A stretch of 64,000 bases of DNA from Candidatus Zixiibacteriota bacterium (GCA_024280215.1 JAJRQO010000013.1:1-64000); one strand, 5' to 3'; shown: positions 17,701 to 27,383, numbered from the stretch's first letter. Numbers and translations are program-made. Notes: generated by a model not told the origin, from the letters alone.

Positions 17701-19691
17701 ATACAAAAGATGGTAATCAATTATTCCGTCGCCGTGTTGACCATCCTTCAGGTTCTGAAGTTGGTTTAGCTGGTGCTTTAGCTATGACAGCTACTGACGG
17801 AATCCACATGATGTTTGCTGACTTCTATGGTGGTCTTTATGACTTCACTTTAGGTGCTGACAGACCTCGTATGGAAATTCAAGCTTATCAACCAAATGTT
17901 GCTGTTGAATTTGGTTCCAACCCAGCCTTACCGGTTAACGTTGGTCCTATCATGGTTAACACTGGTTGTCTTGACTTAAACATCGCTTCTGCTCAAGTTG
18001 ATGAACTTCCTATTACTGGAGCTTCATTCCCTGACTTTGCTGTTGGTTATGTCGCTGAAGATATGATGGCTCGCGCTGCTACTATCGCTGATGATATGCA
18101 ACGTGAAGCATTCTTATCAAAATCCAGATTGCTTGAAGATAACCTTTTTGACACTGAAGCTATTTTCGATGTTAAATCTGATTATAACGAAAAAGCAACT
18201 TCCCGCTTTGCTGCTGGTATCCCTGCTTGGTTTGTCTCTTTAGACGCTCCTATTGCTGGTGATATTGTTGCTGCTGGTGATTCTGCTGACTTACTTATCA
18301 CTGTTAATCAACCATTGATTAACCGTGGTCCACAGTCTGTATATATCGCTTGGGGTTCTGACGATCCTGACTTCTTCTTAAACGCTGCTGCTGATGCTGC
18401 TGGTTTCCTTCCTGGAATCAAGCTTACTGTCGTTGGTGGTTGTTTAACAGATACTACTGAACTTAACTTCGGTGGTGGATCTTCTAATATTCAACTTGTT
18501 ACTAATACCGGACGTTTAGGTACTGGTGACTGGACTCCTCATGGTTTTGATATTGATGGTGACAACGCTTCATTCTACCAAGGAACTTTGATCTATGGTA
18601 CTTCGAAGTATGCTATCGCTATGAATACTCAAGATTGGTCTTCAGGTGGTGGAGAAACTGATGCATGGACTTCTATGCAAGCTGATCCTAACTACTGTGA
18701 TAACCAATGTAAACCTGCTTTAACAGCTGGTGTTGCTGTAGGTGCTATTACATCTGATGGTCTTACATACACAGCTATTTCTGCTGACATGGTATGTAAA
18801 ACATACATCGATTCAGTTGAAAACTTTGATACTGATCCTGACCCATTAGTAACAGCTTGGGCTTGGAATGATTTCAGTGTCAAATCTTTCGATGATACAC
18901 TTACTATGGGTCTTACAGTAAATGCTCGCGTAATCGGTGTTTCCGATTTACCTGCACTTGCTAACTTGACTCTTGAAATCATGGATTTCACAGAACGTAA
19001 TGGTAACCCAGTATCTAACTGGTACCTTGGTTCTGTAATCGATTATGATGTTGGTTCTGATATTGCTACTTTCGATCAAAGCATTTCTACTGCTTGGGCT
19101 CATAACCCAGCTGCTGATGCTGCATGGGGTTCTATTAAGATTCCATTTGGTTGTGGTACAGTCGGTGCTGGACAAGACTTTGATTATACATCTGTTCGTA
19201 ATATCAAAGGCTTAGACGGTAACTCAGCATTATTTACCGATGATCTATATCATGATTCAGCTTATACATATTTAAGTGCTCCTTATGGTACAGTTCTTCC
19301 TACACAACCTCAATCAGCTGATTTCGAAATGCATACTGGTTATGCTTCTCACGATTTTGCTGGTGGTGACTCATACTCTATCGGTATTGCTCACTTTGGT
19401 GTAACTGGTTTAGCTGATGCTACTTCAGGTGCAGAACTTGCTGACATGGCTAACCTTGTTAACAAATGGGCCGGTTTCGGTCGTGGTGACGTAAACAATG
19501 ACGGCGGTATTAACTTAGCTGACATTATTTATCTTGCTGGTACTGTTAACAATGCTGGACCTGGTGCGATTCCGTTTGCTCATATGGGTGACGTTAACGC
19601 TGATGGTGCTATTGACGCTGGCGATATAAATTACTTAGTAGATTACTACTTCAATTGTGGTCCTTGCCCAATCGGAGACTGGATGTTCTAA
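14724..19691 (+). CDS. Very large secreted protein: three repeat domains, beta-propeller, dockerin-like C-terminus
   Basis: This 1655-residue protein has a signal peptide (cleavage after about residue 25). Three related domains of about 150-190 residues each open with a Cys and a YYxGLAFxW-like stretch (about 88-255, 260-430, 432-605). A PQQ-type beta-propeller region (about 610-1050) has repeated GDGxLIxT and FATGTLIWQ motifs, and beta-rich modules follow. At the end are two calcium loops, DVNNDGGINLADI and DVNADGAIDAGDI, of the dockerin type I kind. It probably stays at the cell surface. Codon use is strikingly uniform (GCT for Ala, GGT for Gly, mainly after about 16.6 kb), which suggests high expression. 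A strong terminator follows. No enzyme activity can be assigned. Confidence 0.85.
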   Translation: MLKRLLIAVLALSFVLAFTGTAFSEIYPEADAVKLNSFDSSNPKAGLLKSVLPIQPASRALGTNVQKLPAGVSIPAPPLATFCQDLWYDGGAAFFWLLGDAYPEESLMNVRYTSDANFSCTLKTFWLNLYGPAMVGTPDMMVYLWEDDGFGFPGLALDSIFVPNASLPTTFAWMSFDFFGSPNAPVGGWVFADGEEYHYGIKVLDSGTGTDEIAMLIDDGTGPNNGQARTSFFDTNISAWGTMLGVYGTDYTMVQSSENCCGEIPFTDCYSQSYYTGLAFLWSVPDDTWGNTEYSVRFDVGGPETLVSTDFYIYDAGDGHFGDDDVIVTIYGDAAGLPDGVPVFSATLPAGTYVNGWNNVAVGMVFDASFHISLTSSGTPGVAWEYILTDDGTNPQGHSSTLDGGVWMTMAASWGGDYAPAIWANMCRDQFSECKTKSYYNGLAFTWGIGNGFRDAASVRMKVDGIYCQVNEAAFLLYDVGDPTTYTHDSKISIYTDAAGLPGTELASVIIPAASHVLYPALQTADFSGLDVYVSGDYHVVFESLNGPTNDSGVVFLSDDGTFNNGGRSTGLFVASGVWETMVDHYGDDYGWVAFGSHCCTPFPERACDPLVDAGWSTYQGSQARTGASELSLGDSWCNLNLNWSFDGPNAVSFTGPVISGDFAVCSFTSSYIVFDIITGAPVYTLDNTFGDGNLIGTDGIRCAPAIVGGVMYISGGSSNGIGAVDFATGTLIWQRTIATGGPTSIYGQTRFSVMTVLNDGVDDILYFTTDNGAVAAVYAATGALYAGWATNPIYLGNPLYISGATDGTSLFYATQSGASDGDIVSVDAFTGIINWQLTATDGLIASGEAGYNGYPEGFRGGVAYQNGALYAVSWANDVGANDHPIDGWFYAVDAGSGSHIVPPTKTNRAIYSTVTVDQNAIYAPTLSQWANPTDPTGGNLIAFQKSTGAQIWGAKTADDANYYSSAILTCEPGGVDDRLYVFNANGFFECYDTKDGNQLFRRRVDHPSGSEVGLAGALAMTATDGIHMMFADFYGGLYDFTLGADRPRMEIQAYQPNVAVEFGSNPALPVNVGPIMVNTGCLDLNIASAQVDELPITGASFPDFAVGYVAEDMMARAATIADDMQREAFLSKSRLLEDNLFDTEAIFDVKSDYNEKATSRFAAGIPAWFVSLDAPIAGDIVAAGDSADLLITVNQPLINRGPQSVYIAWGSDDPDFFLNAAADAAGFLPGIKLTVVGGCLTDTTELNFGGGSSNIQLVTNTGRLGTGDWTPHGFDIDGDNASFYQGTLIYGTSKYAIAMNTQDWSSGGGETDAWTSMQADPNYCDNQCKPALTAGVAVGAITSDGLTYTAISADMVCKTYIDSVENFDTDPDPLVTAWAWNDFSVKSFDDTLTMGLTVNARVIGVSDLPALANLTLEIMDFTERNGNPVSNWYLGSVIDYDVGSDIATFDQSISTAWAHNPAADAAWGSIKIPFGCGTVGAGQDFDYTSVRNIKGLDGNSALFTDDLYHDSAYTYLSAPYGTVLPTQPQSADFEMHTGYASHDFAGGDSYSIGIAHFGVTGLADATSGAELADMANLVNKWAGFGRGDVNNDGGINLADIIYLAGTVNNAGPGAIPFAHMGDVNADGAIDAGDINYLVDYYFNCGPCPIGDWMF

Positions 19692-19725
19692 ACACCAGTT
19701 TTGTAATTTATTTTGTACTTTTTTC

Positions 19726-19759
19726 GAAGCGAGGAGTTTTACTCCTCGCTTCTTTTTTT
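19726..19759 (+). terminator. Rho-independent terminator after the large secreted protein gene
   Basis: GAAGCGAGGAG pairs with CTCCTCGCTTC over a five-base loop and is followed by seven T. The 11-bp perfect stem makes it a strong terminator, fitting a highly expressed single-gene unit. Confidence 0.92.
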
Positions 19760-19793
19760 ATATTTTATTTTAACCAAATATAAATTATTTTAA

Positions 19794-20891
19794 ATGATGA
19801 ATCAAAATGACCTCGACAAAAAAAACCATGCTGTCTATAAGTTAGTTGGTGATCTTTATAATATCACCGCTATCTACAATACCAACGATGAAACAATTCT
19901 AACTTTATTCCCAATTTATAATAATAAAATTTCCCTCAAGCACCTCAAAGATAGAATGAAACTCGCGGGTTATACCTATTCAATACAAGAAGATGATGAC
20001 CATCTTGTCTTAAAGATCAATTCAAAACCATCATTTAAAATTCCACCTTTGAATATTGTTCTGTTTTTCATCACACTCTTCTCAGTCTATGTCGTTCCAG
20101 TTTTTCTACAGAACTACTATCAGGATGGTGCCGTTTCATTTTCTCAAATCATCTCAGCCACTTATCAAGCTCTCTTGGACGGACAGAATATTCTTTTTAC
20201 TATCGCAATGATTTCGATTTTGTTTGTTCATGAAATGGGACATTATGTAGCCAGTCGTAAACGACATATTATTACATCATGGCCATATTTTATCCCCGCA
20301 CCAAATATCATTGGTACTTTTGGAGCCATTATTAAATCGAAGTCACCATTTTGGAATCGTCGTGATTTAATTGAAGTAGGAGCATGGGGACCGATTGCTG
20401 GTTGGGTCGTTGCCTTGGGGTGGACAGTCTATGGAATTGCAACCGCAACAGTCACACCACTTGAGTTTCCAGTTGAATCGGGTTACTTGGGAGAACCTCT
20501 CATTTTTAAAATTCTTACATTTATATTTATAGAGTCAAACTCGGAGCATTATGTTATTGAACTCAATGAAGCAATTTTTGCTGGTTGGGTCGGGATGCTT
20601 GTCACAGCTATCAATATGTTGCCGATAGGACAGCTTGATGGTGGGCATGTTGTCTATGGTTTGCTGAAAAAGAAGCAACATTTCATTTCATATATAGCGA
20701 TGGGTGGATTATTTGTGTTAGGTTTTGAGTCACCGATATGGTGGATGTTTGCACTGATGGGAATTGTATTTGGAATGAAGCACCCGTCCACGTTACAAGA
20801 TTCTAAAAAACTTTCGACAACAGCAATTATTTTAGGACTGAGTTCGTTACTAATATTTTTACTCTCTTTTACACCGAGACCTTTTCAGTAA
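19794..20891 (+). CDS. Site-2 protease family (M50) membrane metalloprotease
   Basis: This 365-residue protein has several membrane segments. The zinc motif HEMGH is near residue 145 and the second metal-site motif GQLDGGH near 280, both within hydrophobic stretches. This fits the EGY1-like branch of site-2 proteases, which cut membrane proteins within the bilayer. The cytoplasmic N-terminus (about 1-80) matches no domain I know. Met-1 and Met-2 are both possible starts. Its last 23 bases overlap the tail of the convergent HD-GYP gene. In this genome it could act on anti-sigma or sorting substrates, but nothing in the sequence shows which. Confidence 0.9.
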   Translation: MMNQNDLDKKNHAVYKLVGDLYNITAIYNTNDETILTLFPIYNNKISLKHLKDRMKLAGYTYSIQEDDDHLVLKINSKPSFKIPPLNIVLFFITLFSVYVVPVFLQNYYQDGAVSFSQIISATYQALLDGQNILFTIAMISILFVHEMGHYVASRKRHIITSWPYFIPAPNIIGTFGAIIKSKSPFWNRRDLIEVGAWGPIAGWVVALGWTVYGIATATVTPLEFPVESGYLGEPLIFKILTFIFIESNSEHYVIELNEAIFAGWVGMLVTAINMLPIGQLDGGHVVYGLLKKKQHFISYIAMGGLFVLGFESPIWWMFALMGIVFGMKHPSTLQDSKKLSTTAIILGLSSLLIFLLSFTPRPFQ

Positions 20892-22383
20892 GTTTCACTT
20901 CTACAAGCTGAACGAGATCTTCTTCTCGACCATACAAATCGACAAAGTCAACCTTGCCTTGTTGCATAATCCAAATAAACGTATCAACAATCAAAGGGTC
21001 AAACTGCGTCCCCTTGTATTTTCGTAATTCACCAACAGCAACTTTTAGTGAACGTCCTTTGCGGTACGGTCTATCTGACATAATCGCATCAAATGTATCA
21101 GCCACAGAGAGAAGACGACCTTCAATCGGAATTTTTTCGCCAGCTAATTGGTTTGGATAACCAGTACCGTCATATTTTTCATGATGAGACATAATATATG
21201 GAATGGCAGGTTTAAATAATTCAATACCTTGAATTATTTTAAAACCCATATCAGGATGGTTGTTCATACTAAGTTGTTCTTCAGTAGTCAGCTTATCCTG
21301 TTTGTTCAAGATGGCATCTGGAACACCAATTTTTCCAATATCATGAAGAGTACAACCAATTTTTAAATAATGTAGTTTCTGTTCTGACCAGCCAAATTCT
21401 AAAGCAATAAGCTCAGCAAGTTTACAAACCCGTGTCGTATGTCCTGCAGTATACGCATCTCTTGCTTCAATAGCATTTGCTAAAGCGGAGAAAGCTTGCA
21501 GGTAAGAATATTCTAAATCATGATAGAGCTTGAAATTCATAAATGTCGATGCTGCCGAGTTGCTCAGTAGCATAAGCACGTCAAGTTGCCCAGAAGTTAT
21601 ATTATCAAACCTGTTGATTGTCACAAGATTAATTATTCCAACAAGTTCACGTCTGCTACAAATCGGTTGCGTTATAAAAGTTTTAATATGAAACTGCCTA
21701 TCTACTTCAATTGTCTCTTTTGTAATGATTGGTTCATGTGATTTTGCTTGAATGACTTTATCTATTATAGAGAAATCACTAACTTCATCGATATATTTTT
21801 CATCATCACAATCATTTACATGGGCAAATATTTCTTTTGATTTCGAATCCAGAGAAATGAGCGAAACAGCAGTTGCATCAAGTTCATTTTTACAAGACTT
21901 CGCCACCAGACGCATAAATTCTTCTTTGTTCTCTTCAGTGGCTGCAGCAGTAGCAGCCTTTAAGAAAGCAACTTGTTCCTTTAAGGCAACATTATCTCGA
22001 ATTATTTGCTGATGTGCTAAACCTCTTTTAATCGTCTCCCGTAGTAAATCAAGCTTAAATGGTTTCACTAAAAAATCATAGGCACCTTTTTTTAGAACTT
22101 CAATAGCAGCTTCAACAGTTGGATGAGCAGTCATCAGGATAACGACAGCATCATCATGGTTCTCTTGGGTCGTATCAATAACATCTACACCAGAAAATTC
22201 TCCCATAACCAAATCCGTCAGGACTAAATCAACCTGATTGTTTTTAATATATTCAATCCCCTCGCCTACTTCAGAAAAAACATGTACATCATAGTTAAAT
22301 GATGAAAGAGCTTCTTTAATAATATTACAAATATACTTTTCATCATCAACAACGATAACTTGTGAAATAGTGGTGTTAGACAT
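20869..22383 (-). CDS. Response regulator with GAF-like and HD-GYP domains (probable c-di-GMP phosphodiesterase)
   Basis: This 504-residue protein has a receiver domain at 1-125 with a phospho-acceptor Asp in LVLTDLVMG near 57. A GAF-like sensor region covers about 140-290. The HD-GYP domain (about 300-495) has GHTTRV, LHDIGK near 346, MSHHEKYDG and GTGYP near 407, so the metal ligands and signature are intact. HD-GYP enzymes break down cyclic di-GMP and so affect adhesion and exopolysaccharide. The ribosome site GGAAAGGA is good. The sensor partner is not adjacent. Confidence 0.92.
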   Translation of the reverse strand: MSNTTISQVIVVDDEKYICNIIKEALSSFNYDVHVFSEVGEGIEYIKNNQVDLVLTDLVMGEFSGVDVIDTTQENHDDAVVILMTAHPTVEAAIEVLKKGAYDFLVKPFKLDLLRETIKRGLAHQQIIRDNVALKEQVAFLKAATAAATEENKEEFMRLVAKSCKNELDATAVSLISLDSKSKEIFAHVNDCDDEKYIDEVSDFSIIDKVIQAKSHEPIITKETIEVDRQFHIKTFITQPICSRRELVGIINLVTINRFDNITSGQLDVLMLLSNSAASTFMNFKLYHDLEYSYLQAFSALANAIEARDAYTAGHTTRVCKLAELIALEFGWSEQKLHYLKIGCTLHDIGKIGVPDAILNKQDKLTTEEQLSMNNHPDMGFKIIQGIELFKPAIPYIMSHHEKYDGTGYPNQLAGEKIPIEGRLLSVADTFDAIMSDRPYRKGRSLKVAVGELRKYKGTQFDPLIVDTFIWIMQQGKVDFVDLYGREEDLVQLVEVKLTEKVSV

Positions 22384-22487
22384 TGAAGTCCTTTCCTTCT
22401 AATAGTTCTACATCATCTATCGGAGAAAAAGAACTTCTGTATATAAGATAAATATAATCTGTATAAAGCTTGCGCTGGTAAATCTAA

Positions 22488-23336
22488 TTATATTTGGTCT
22501 GCCCTATACGAAGAGCGAACAAGAGGTCCTGATACTACTTTTTTAATCCCAGATTCCTCGGCAAACTGTTTCAATTTGACAAATTCATCAGGATGATAAT
22601 ACTTAATAACGGGGAGATGCTGTTTAGAAGGTGCAAGATATTGACCAATGGTTAAGACTGAAACATTGTGATGGTGCAAATCATCAAAAAGAATTTTGAG
22701 CTCATCAATCGTCTCACCAACCCCAACCATGATACCAGATTTGGTTTTAATCTCGGAGTTTTCGGAGACATATTTTAAAAGATTTAAAGAAGATTTATAA
22801 TCAGCTTGAGGTCTTACGACTGAATACCTTGATTTTACTGTTTCAAGATTATGATTAAAGACATCGGGAGTGCAATCTATTATCGTCTTAATCGCATCTG
22901 GAGCATGTAAAAAATCAGGTGTTAATAATTCGATTAGAATATTAGGGAGAATCTTGCGAATTTCTTTGACAGTTTTGCTAAACTGAATCGCTCCGCCATC
23001 TGTCAGGTCATCACGAGTTACAGAAGTTATGACAACATATTTTAACTTAAGCTTGGCAGACATTTCAGCTACTCTCCTCGGTTCAGTTGAGTCAACCATA
23101 TGTGGACGACCAGCTTCGATATCACAAAAACTGCAATTTCTGGTGCATTTAGACCCAAGAATCAAAAATGTTGCTGTTCCACGGTCAAAACATTCAGATC
23201 TGTTGGGACAGTTAGCAGCATGACAAACAGTCTGCAACCCATACTCTTTAATAAGCTGATTTACTTCTTTAAACTTCTCGCCCCCAACAGCTTTAATCTT
23301 GAGCCATACTGGTTTTCGTTCTCTATTTATATCCAT
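22488..23336 (-). CDS. lipA: Lipoyl synthase
   Basis: This 282-residue radical SAM enzyme inserts sulfur into octanoyl groups on lipoyl domains. Both iron-sulfur cluster motifs are present: the auxiliary CHAANCPNRSEC at about 37-48, and the radical SAM CTRNCSFC at about 63-70. The C-terminal RSSYRAD carries the conserved Ser that ligates the auxiliary cluster. Length is normal. No lipB or lipoate ligase gene is adjacent. The ribosome site is weak. Confidence 0.97.
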   Translation of the reverse strand: MDINRERKPVWLKIKAVGGEKFKEVNQLIKEYGLQTVCHAANCPNRSECFDRGTATFLILGSKCTRNCSFCDIEAGRPHMVDSTEPRRVAEMSAKLKLKYVVITSVTRDDLTDGGAIQFSKTVKEIRKILPNILIELLTPDFLHAPDAIKTIIDCTPDVFNHNLETVKSRYSVVRPQADYKSSLNLLKYVSENSEIKTKSGIMVGVGETIDELKILFDDLHHHNVSVLTIGQYLAPSKQHLPVIKYYHPDEFVKLKQFAEESGIKKVVSGPLVRSSYRADQI

Positions 23337-23470
23337 AAATATTATACTTCTTTAAGTTACTTGTTTTCATAAAAAGTTTATACAGAAATTACTCAAATTT
23401 TAATCAAGTATAATTGAAATTGCTCGATAATCAAGAAAAAGGATAAACATTTGACATATAAGGATATTTC

Positions 23471-25576
23471 ATGACATATCGGAAATTATTTATTTTCCTC
23501 TGTATAGCACTTTTCTCTTTTGCTTCTTCAACCCTTGCACAAGGAAAAAGTAATATCTCTGTTACGAAAGTTAATAATACAACAATAAATGAAATCAGAA
23601 TTCGTCCATCATTATCTACTGCTGATACATGCATCCTTCGTCATGACCAAGGAATTGTATTTCGGATAAACGGCTGGGTTGTTGGAAATGAATTGTACAA
23701 AAGTTATCTAGACCCATCAGTTGGTTGTCCAACACCATATCCGTTTACTATCACTGAAATAAATATGCCGATGATTTTTAATGATTCAACTACTATGACT
23801 GTTTCAGTAGATGTAGAGCGTGTTGATTATTCAAATCCGAATTGTCCATTTCCTGATACTGTAATGTTAGGAATTTCATCAGCCTATACTATTACAATTC
23901 CAAATGCAGGAATTTATGAATTATGGATTCCGCTTGACCAACCAATCATAGTTAATGAACCATTTTTTGCGGGCTTTTTTATTGGTGAAATTACAAATCC
24001 ACTCTGTTCTGCTTCTGTGGTCATTGATGATAATTTAAGTACGATTTGCATGTCATATAATGTTTGGGATGATACCCTTGGATTTATTGATTTAAATAAT
24101 AATGAGTTTTTCAACTTCCCTGGACAATTAGTTCTTTATGCATCTGGTATAACAGGGGGAAACTCACTTGAACCAACACCACAAGTTTCTCTATTATCAC
24201 CAGCAATGAACGATAGTTTGTATAAAACAGTTGAAATTTGGGTAAATGAGAATTCAGGCTCTTCTATAATTGACTATGTTTCATTTGCATATGAATCTGG
24301 AGCAAATTATATAGAGATTGGAAGAGATTACGATGGCACTCAAGCATTTCGAGATGGAGTCACTACTGGTAATGGTGGTAACGGATATAGTTTGAATTGG
24401 GATTTTTCTACTGTTGCAGCTGTTACTGAAGGTATCTACAATATCAAAGTAACCGCTGTCGATACTCTCGGAAGAGAAGCATCGGAAATATTTTCAATCT
24501 TTTTAGAACCTACTCCTCCTATTGGTACGATTACATCACCAGTCAATGAAGCAGTTTTCTGTCCTTCATTTGATATATTGATGTCATCAAAAGATGAAAA
24601 CCTATCGACAATTAGTTTAGGATATAAACGAGCAGAACCAGATTTCTCAATAAACTCTCAGACACTACTTCTCTCAGATTTTGGAGATTTCTATTCACCA
24701 GCAGTCGCCGCAGCACTGGCTGTAGAAGTTTTATCTAATCGTGGATATTCATATATCATGCGAGATGGTTTTAATACTTTAACAGTTGCTCAGATGACAA
24801 CTCATCTTGCGGGGTTTATGAATATCGTACAAAACTCAGGAGCCTCTGATGAATCTATTTATCAAGGTTTAAAGACTTTTAACTCAACGGTTGGTAGTAC
24901 TATTGATTTAAACTATCAAAGATTTCCTAACTATTTAGATTTACGCAGTAAGATTGAGTTCAATGGTCAAGTAATGATGATTGGTCTTGGCGGTACAAGT
25001 AATTCTTGGTTGCTCATAGATGGATTCAATGGTAATAAATTATTAAATGGCTCATACCAAATTAAGATATCTAACCCATTAACAGCATCGATTGAAATAG
25101 TAGAACTTCGAAATCTCAACGTTGGTTGTGAAATTTTTTATGAAGGTGCTTGGCAACCTCTCGAAATCGCAATCACAATGTCAGTACCTGGATGGAATAA
25201 GGAATTAGTTAATTTTGGGGCTGATTTTAACAGAGCAGATGGCTGGTCTTTTAATTGGACTCCTCCAAATCTCTGGCAAAACTATTACTACTTTATTGAG
25301 ACCAAAGGATTTGATCAAACTGGAATGAGTGGATTCGATGTCACAATGCTTCAATATGACTGTACCCAATTTTATGCTGCTGGTGATTTCAACAATGACG
25401 GTGTAGCTGACATACTCGATTTAGATTTGCTTATAGTATATTTTACAACTCATGGTCCTCCACCAATCGGAGGTGATGCCAGAGCTGATACAAATTGTGA
25501 TGGATATTTAAATATTACAGATATTGTATACTTCGCAAACTTCATATTTGGTGCCGCAGCAACACCATGCTATTAA
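23471..25576 (+). CDS. Secreted dockerin-like protein
   Basis: This 701-residue protein has a signal peptide (cleavage near LAQ, about residue 23). Its first domain (about 35-230) resembles the repeated domain of the protein at 14.7 kb. An Ig-like or cadherin-like segment starts near TITSPVNEAVFCP (about 352), and a beta-rich region continues to about 635. The C-terminus has two calcium loops, DFNNDGVADILDLD and DTNCDGYLNITDI, of dockerin type, ending in Cys-Tyr. No catalytic motif is visible. It is monocistronic with its own terminator. A surface or matrix role is likely. Confidence 0.82.
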   Translation: MTYRKLFIFLCIALFSFASSTLAQGKSNISVTKVNNTTINEIRIRPSLSTADTCILRHDQGIVFRINGWVVGNELYKSYLDPSVGCPTPYPFTITEINMPMIFNDSTTMTVSVDVERVDYSNPNCPFPDTVMLGISSAYTITIPNAGIYELWIPLDQPIIVNEPFFAGFFIGEITNPLCSASVVIDDNLSTICMSYNVWDDTLGFIDLNNNEFFNFPGQLVLYASGITGGNSLEPTPQVSLLSPAMNDSLYKTVEIWVNENSGSSIIDYVSFAYESGANYIEIGRDYDGTQAFRDGVTTGNGGNGYSLNWDFSTVAAVTEGIYNIKVTAVDTLGREASEIFSIFLEPTPPIGTITSPVNEAVFCPSFDILMSSKDENLSTISLGYKRAEPDFSINSQTLLLSDFGDFYSPAVAAALAVEVLSNRGYSYIMRDGFNTLTVAQMTTHLAGFMNIVQNSGASDESIYQGLKTFNSTVGSTIDLNYQRFPNYLDLRSKIEFNGQVMMIGLGGTSNSWLLIDGFNGNKLLNGSYQIKISNPLTASIEIVELRNLNVGCEIFYEGAWQPLEIAITMSVPGWNKELVNFGADFNRADGWSFNWTPPNLWQNYYYFIETKGFDQTGMSGFDVTMLQYDCTQFYAAGDFNNDGVADILDLDLLIVYFTTHGPPPIGGDARADTNCDGYLNITDIVYFANFIFGAAATPCY

Positions 25577-25581
25577 AATGT

Positions 25582-25611
25582 AAAAAGCCCGCATAAAGCG
25601 GGCTTTTTTTT
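25582..25611. terminator. Bidirectional terminator at the left edge of the phage module
   Basis: GCCCGC, a five-base loop and GCGGGC, flanked by an A run on the left and a T run on the right, can terminate transcription from both sides. It ends the dockerin gene and the leftward phage gene run. The same stem (GCCCGC/GCGGGC) is reused at 41942-41975. Confidence 0.9.
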
Positions 25612-25912
25612 ACTTTCTACTGAGTGATGCAGAAATAGCTCTTCTTGCAATTTGAGGAGAGATATCGCAAATAGAAATCAAGGTGTCGATTGCGGTGTCA
25701 AGATGCTTCACCCAATCTTTTTCTGGATGTTTATTTTTTAAATCATCAGTGATTTCATCAGCAATAGTAGCGATGTATTGTGCATACTTTTTTCTTTTGC
25801 CAATTTGTAAAAAGGGTATCACATATTTATTGGTTATATGACCTACCAGTAACATACCTGCCGAACTGAGCAGCCCTAACCATGAAGTAGGGGTTGAAAA
25901 AAATGATTCCAT
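25610..25912 (-). CDS. Holin-like small membrane protein of the phage module
   Basis: This 100-residue protein has one clear membrane segment (about 12-34), then a basic stretch (GKRKKYAQ) and an amphipathic helical C-terminus. Size, layout and position at the end of the structural gene run resemble phage holins of the LLH type, but sequence-level support is weak. No endolysin gene is next to it. It starts 13 bases after the preceding gene's stop. Confidence 0.45.
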   Translation of the reverse strand: MESFFSTPTSWLGLLSSAGMLLVGHITNKYVIPFLQIGKRKKYAQYIATIADEITDDLKNKHPEKDWVKHLDTAIDTLISICDISPQIARRAISASLSRK

Positions 25913-25925
25913 AAAACCTCTCTTT

Positions 25926-27383
25926 TTACCAGCTGATTTGCCAGTTTGTTAATGTTGGGATTGTGATTCGTTGTCGCATTATTGTTCCATCTTTTTTTGC
26001 AATGGAAATTTCATACAACTGCCCTGACGGGTTGAGTGAATCCGATGGTATTAAATCTATATAGAAATATCCTAATGAATCTGAAAGAGTACTTACTTTG
26101 AATGGAGAGACTATAAGTGATCCAGCTCGGGCAACACCACCTGGTAATGATGCTGTAATAGTTGCTTTCGATTCTGGATTACCATTTATGTCATAAATAT
26201 AGGCATAGGCTCGGCATAAATTTGGTTGTGATGGTTGACCTGGATTGAAAGAATAACCAAATAACGAATCTTCTCCTGCTCCTGTAACAACAACAGTATC
26301 GAATGCATTAAATATATAGCCAGGTGAATTAGCAGCAATTAAATAGCTTCCTGGGTCAAGATTGAAGAGAAGTTCGCCATCGATTGTACTTCGGCCAGTT
26401 GCGATGAGAACTGTCTGTGATAAATTTCTTAAAGATGCTGAGACTGATGGAATCGGAACTACCAACGAAGTATCCATCAAAGTAATTTTATAAGCGTAAA
26501 TTCCCGAACCTGAACTATTGAGCGAATCTAAAATAACACTAACTGAATCTTGCAAGCTGGACAGCTCTTTTGCCTTAATATCATAACCTGTTCCTTTGCC
26601 AATAGCCACCAAACCATCACCGTTGCCAGCACTTCCCGCTTCTGATTTAATTCCAGAACCGTTCCCAGTATTTATTGCGTATAATCCATTGCCTCCTTGC
26701 GTAGATTCAAGATACATACCATGTCCACTTGAAGATTGTGAACTGGCATAGATAGCTGAACCATCAGGATTGCTGACAAAAAGTTGTTTTAACTCAAGTT
26801 GAAAATTAGATTCCCCATCAACAAGTGCTTCAAGTGAATCGGCAGCATTGCTATCATTTGAGATTGACAACACATTTGCTTTTGCATTTACAGAATCTGA
26901 TAATGAGTTAAACGTTGAACGGCTTGAAAGGAGAACGTCAATATTATCTAATCTTGCATTATAATCCGCACCACTATAGAGTTGAAAAGTTCCCGAATGC
27001 ACCGTTGTTAAGCCTAATGAAATATCTTTGACTGAGAGCAACCATGTATAAACTCCATTGGATGGACTACCTCCGTCAATATCAGCAATCGCAACTCCAT
27101 AGGAATAACAACTCCCTATGTTTGGAAATGATTGACTAACTATATTGGAATTATTTCCAAGAAAAGTTGTATTATACGCGACAGCACCTTCGGGATAAAA
27201 TGTTAATAGTCCAATTGAATCAGTCGTGGCAATATTAGTTAAACTTCCAAGTGAATCTAAAAGATAAAAGTTAAGGGTCAAACTATCTGATCCAGTAGCA
27301 CCTGAATTGTTGACAACATTTGCTTTTAAATTTAGACCGAACAGAAACAGATATAAAACAATTAAAAGAAGTTTCAATTTCAT
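25926..27383 (-). CDS. Exported adhesin- or fibre-like protein at the end of the phage module
   Basis: This 485-residue protein begins with a clear signal peptide (MKLKLLLIVLYLFLFG). The N-terminal beta-rich domain (about 25-150) is followed by a helical spacer and a Gly/Ser-rich repeat zone (about 205-270: GMYLESTQGGNGLYAINTG and similar), typical of fibre or beta-helix stalks. Two carboxypeptidase-regulatory-like beta sandwiches end the protein. It is in the same orientation as the phage genes and three bases from the upstream one. A signal peptide is unusual for a virion fibre, so it may be a host surface protein captured by the module or an exported factor. Confidence 0.6.
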   Translation of the reverse strand: MKLKLLLIVLYLFLFGLNLKANVVNNSGATGSDSLTLNFYLLDSLGSLTNIATTDSIGLLTFYPEGAVAYNTTFLGNNSNIVSQSFPNIGSCYSYGVAIADIDGGSPSNGVYTWLLSVKDISLGLTTVHSGTFQLYSGADYNARLDNIDVLLSSRSTFNSLSDSVNAKANVLSISNDSNAADSLEALVDGESNFQLELKQLFVSNPDGSAIYASSQSSSGHGMYLESTQGGNGLYAINTGNGSGIKSEAGSAGNGDGLVAIGKGTGYDIKAKELSSLQDSVSVILDSLNSSGSGIYAYKITLMDTSLVVPIPSVSASLRNLSQTVLIATGRSTIDGELLFNLDPGSYLIAANSPGYIFNAFDTVVVTGAGEDSLFGYSFNPGQPSQPNLCRAYAYIYDINGNPESKATITASLPGGVARAGSLIVSPFKVSTLSDSLGYFYIDLIPSDSLNPSGQLYEISIAKKDGTIMRQRITIPTLTNWQISW

